Positions 62,347-64,000 of a DNA stretch of 64,000 nucleotides are shown piece by piece (the stretch's first letter is position 1; each line of letters begins with the position of its first letter). The DNA is taken from NCBI RefSeq assembly GCF_035920445.1, contig NZ_CP109162.1, positions 5,394,001-5,458,000 of the forward strand. The letters are read 5' to 3'. Below the pieces are notes generated by a model. It saw nothing but the letters and a program-made list of their open reading frames with translations, ran no database searches and was not told the DNA's origin. The position numbers and the translations under genes were made by a program. Source of the DNA: Nocardia sp. NBC_01730. Lineage in GTDB: Bacteria > Actinomycetota > Actinomycetes > Mycobacteriales > Mycobacteriaceae.

Positions 62347-63840
62347 ATGACTTCGAATCAGACCGCGGATCGCAGCAGCCGAGTTGTTTGCGACCCCGCC
62401 GAACTGCGCGCCCTGTTCCTGTTCGAGAAGCTGTCCGACGAGCAGCTGGAATGGCTGTGCGCCGACGGCCGGATCGAGACCATCGAGCCGGGACTCGTCT
62501 TCCGTGAGGGCGAACCAGCCACCTGCTTCTACGTGCTGATGGACGGCGAGCTGGTGCTCACCAAGCAGTCCGGCGGCACCGAGATCGAGCTGGTCCGCAC
62601 CGAGCACCACGGCGCCTACTCCGGCGCCTGGATGTCCTACATCGGAGACAGGGTCGAACAGACCTACAACGGCTCGATGTCTGTGACGAGGCCGTCACGA
62701 TTCTTTGTGCTCGACGCGAACATCTTCGCCCGGATGATGCAAGAGTGGTTTCCGATGGCGGTGCACCTGCTGGAGGGCGTGTTCTTCGGTAGCCGGAACA
62801 CCAACGCGCGGATCGGCGAGCGCGAACGGCTGCTCGCACTGGGTTCACTCTCGGCGGGCCTCACCCACGAGCTGAACAACCCGGCCGCCGCCGCGGTGCG
62901 CGCCACCGCGGGTCTGCGCGAGCGGGTCGCGGGGATGCGGCACAAGCTGGCGATGATGGCCGATGGCAAGTTCGATCCGGAATCCCTCGGCGCCCTCGTG
63001 CGTCTGCAGGAGGAAGCCGCCGACCAGGTCGCGAAAGCGCCGGAGCTCACGCCGATGGAGGCCGCCGACCGAGAGGACGTACTCGGCGAATGGCTCGAGG
63101 GCCACGGCATCCTCGATGGCTGGAATCTCGCGCCGAACTTCGTGCAGGCCGGGTTCGACGCGGACTGGCTCGAGCGCGTGGGGGCCACTCTGGAGGGCGC
63201 TCCGGAGCAGGTCTTCCAGGGCGCGATCCGCTGGCTGAACTACACCATCGAGACCGAGTTGCTGATGAACGAGATCGCCGACTCGACCACGCGCATCTCC
63301 TCGCTGGTCGACGCGGCGAAGCAGTACTCGCAGATGGACAGGGCGCCGTTCCAGGTGGTCGACATCCACGAGCTGCTGGACAGCACGCTGGTCATGCTCA
63401 GCCGCAAGATCGGCGACGAGCTGCAGGTGGTCAAGGAGTACGACCGGACGCTGCCGCAAGTGCCCTGCTTCGCGGCGGAACTGAACCAGGTGTGGACCAA
63501 TCTGATCGACAACGCGGTGTACGCGATGAATGGAAACGGCACGTTGACCATCCGCACCAGGCACGAGAAAGACTGCGCCGTCGTGGAGATCGGCGACACC
63601 GGGCCCGGCATCCCGCCGGAGGACCGCAGCCGGATCTTCGAACCGTTCTTCACGACCAAGCCGATGGGCGAGGGCACCGGGCTCGGCCTGGACATCTCGT
63701 TCCGGATCGTGGTGAACAAGCACAGCGGCGACATCCAGGTGGACTCCGAGCCAGGCGACACCAGGTTCACCGTCTGGCTGCCGCTGCACCGGCCCGAGGA
63801 CGATCAGGCCGAACTGGAATCGAACGCAGGAGGGCACTGA
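62347..63840 (+). CDS. Cyclic-nucleotide-domain sensor histidine kinase
   Basis: Cytosolic kinase of 497 residues without membrane helices. Residues 15-135 form a CRP-like cyclic nucleotide-binding domain (LFEKLSDEQLEWLCADGRIE, VFREGEPATCFYVLMDGELV). The H-box is LSAGLTHELNNPAAAAVRAT (His near 174), and the HATPase domain has NQVWTNLIDNAVYAMNG (N-box), IGDTGPGIPPEDRSRIFEPF (G1/F) and GEGTGLGLDISFRI (G2). The His-N-N-P text places it in the HPK4 type. ATG 62347 has AGGAGG six bases upstream. It starts 14 bases after the fusion gene and is probably its kinase; the CNB ligand is unknown. Confidence 0.92.
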   Translation: MTSNQTADRSSRVVCDPAELRALFLFEKLSDEQLEWLCADGRIETIEPGLVFREGEPATCFYVLMDGELVLTKQSGGTEIELVRTEHHGAYSGAWMSYIGDRVEQTYNGSMSVTRPSRFFVLDANIFARMMQEWFPMAVHLLEGVFFGSRNTNARIGERERLLALGSLSAGLTHELNNPAAAAVRATAGLRERVAGMRHKLAMMADGKFDPESLGALVRLQEEAADQVAKAPELTPMEAADREDVLGEWLEGHGILDGWNLAPNFVQAGFDADWLERVGATLEGAPEQVFQGAIRWLNYTIETELLMNEIADSTTRISSLVDAAKQYSQMDRAPFQVVDIHELLDSTLVMLSRKIGDELQVVKEYDRTLPQVPCFAAELNQVWTNLIDNAVYAMNGNGTLTIRTRHEKDCAVVEIGDTGPGIPPEDRSRIFEPFFTTKPMGEGTGLGLDISFRIVVNKHSGDIQVDSEPGDTRFTVWLPLHRPEDDQAELESNAGGH

Positions 63841-64000
63841 TGACAGAGCAGCTCGAGGGCATCGATCTCGCGGCACAACCCAGCGGGCCCGGTTGCCTGG
63901 AATGCGAAGCGAACCGCGGCTGGTGGGTCCACCTGCGTCGCTGCGCCCAGTGCGGCCACGTCGGCTGCTGCGACACCTCGCCCGCGCAGCATGCCACCAA
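63840..64000 (+). CDS. UBP-type zinc finger protein (partial, 3' end outside window)
   Basis: The first 53 codons are visible. After a short lead (MTEQLEGIDLAAQPSGPG) come CLECEANRGWWVHLRRCAQC and GHVGCCDTSPAQHAT, the C-x2-C...C-x2-C-GH-x-GCCD-x-SP-x2-H-A pattern of the ubiquitin-specific-protease-type zinc finger. Bacterial versions occur beside thioredoxin-reductase fusion proteins. Its ATG overlaps the kinase stop by one base (TGATG), with GGAGGG upstream, so the three genes form one operon. The finger may bind a C-terminal peptide tail or sense thiol status. Confidence 0.9.
   Translation, partial: MTEQLEGIDLAAQPSGPGCLECEANRGWWVHLRRCAQCGHVGCCDTSPAQHAT

Overview
The window comes from a high-GC actinobacterium of the Mycobacteriales, most likely Nocardia or a close relative. 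This rests on codon use, frequent GTG/TTG and leaderless starts, and gene neighbourhoods I recognise from Mycobacterium tuberculosis: pitA with its small membrane partner and DUF3349 gene, groEL2 without groES, lpd, ramB, a prolyl oligopeptidase and the psd-pssA pair. Identifications were made by eye from protein motifs; no database search was run.

Layout. 1-7634: a divergent sugar locus. A carbohydrate ABC transporter (minus strand) faces a five-gene operon (SIS isomerase, ROK kinase, NagA-type deacetylase, PfkB kinase, class II aldolase) that together form a complete route from an N-acetylated hexosamine, probably N-acetylgalactosamine, to triose phosphates. 8236-10288: an XRE/DUF397 regulator pair divergent from two small genes. 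10350-12533: two DUF3349 genes, a small membrane protein and pitA. 12626-17048: secreted lipase, ATP-dependent DNA ligase LigB, and RamB-type regulator. 17183-20640: a compositionally different island with a frameshifted HEPN/Abi-like gene that overlaps a large fused type I-like methyltransferase/specificity gene. 20646-24661: MFS exporter with divergent TetR, then a FadE5-like acyl-CoA dehydrogenase. 25040-30942: urtABCDE urea transporter operon plus a GntR regulator, with a dispersed palindromic repeat inserted between urtA and urtB.

30946-41000: mostly small regulatory and redox genes (NERD-like protein, AhpD-like protein, TetR/VOC pair, HxlR/NAD(P)H-binding protein pair, F420-type oxidoreductase, polysaccharide deacetylase), lpd, a gene remnant, a dipeptidase and a secreted protein. 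41032-47900: prolyl oligopeptidase, hydrolase, TetR, HAD phosphatase, a dead ZIP-like transporter remnant, and a MarR/secreted lipoprotein pair. 47989-50134: groEL with two CIRCE-type operators and a small neighbour. 50341-56066: NAD synthetase, SUFU-domain protein, an HTH/Clp-N protein with twin palindromes, and an ECF41 sigma factor with its oxidoreductase partner. 56242-58394: a tandem repeat, pssA-psd and a small membrane protein. 58520-64000: a FabH-type ketosynthase, an SRPBCC protein, and a three-gene redox signalling cassette (response regulator fused to a thioredoxin-reductase-like domain, cNMP-binding histidine kinase, UBP-type zinc finger) cut by the window end.

The items most worth following up are the HEPN/Abi-methyltransferase island with its frameshift in a run of six Gs, the 153-bp palindromic repeat family (one copy inside the urt operon), the twin palindromes over the HTH/Clp-N promoter, the probable GalNAc pathway, and the redox two-component cassette whose reductase domain lacks the expected CxxC.
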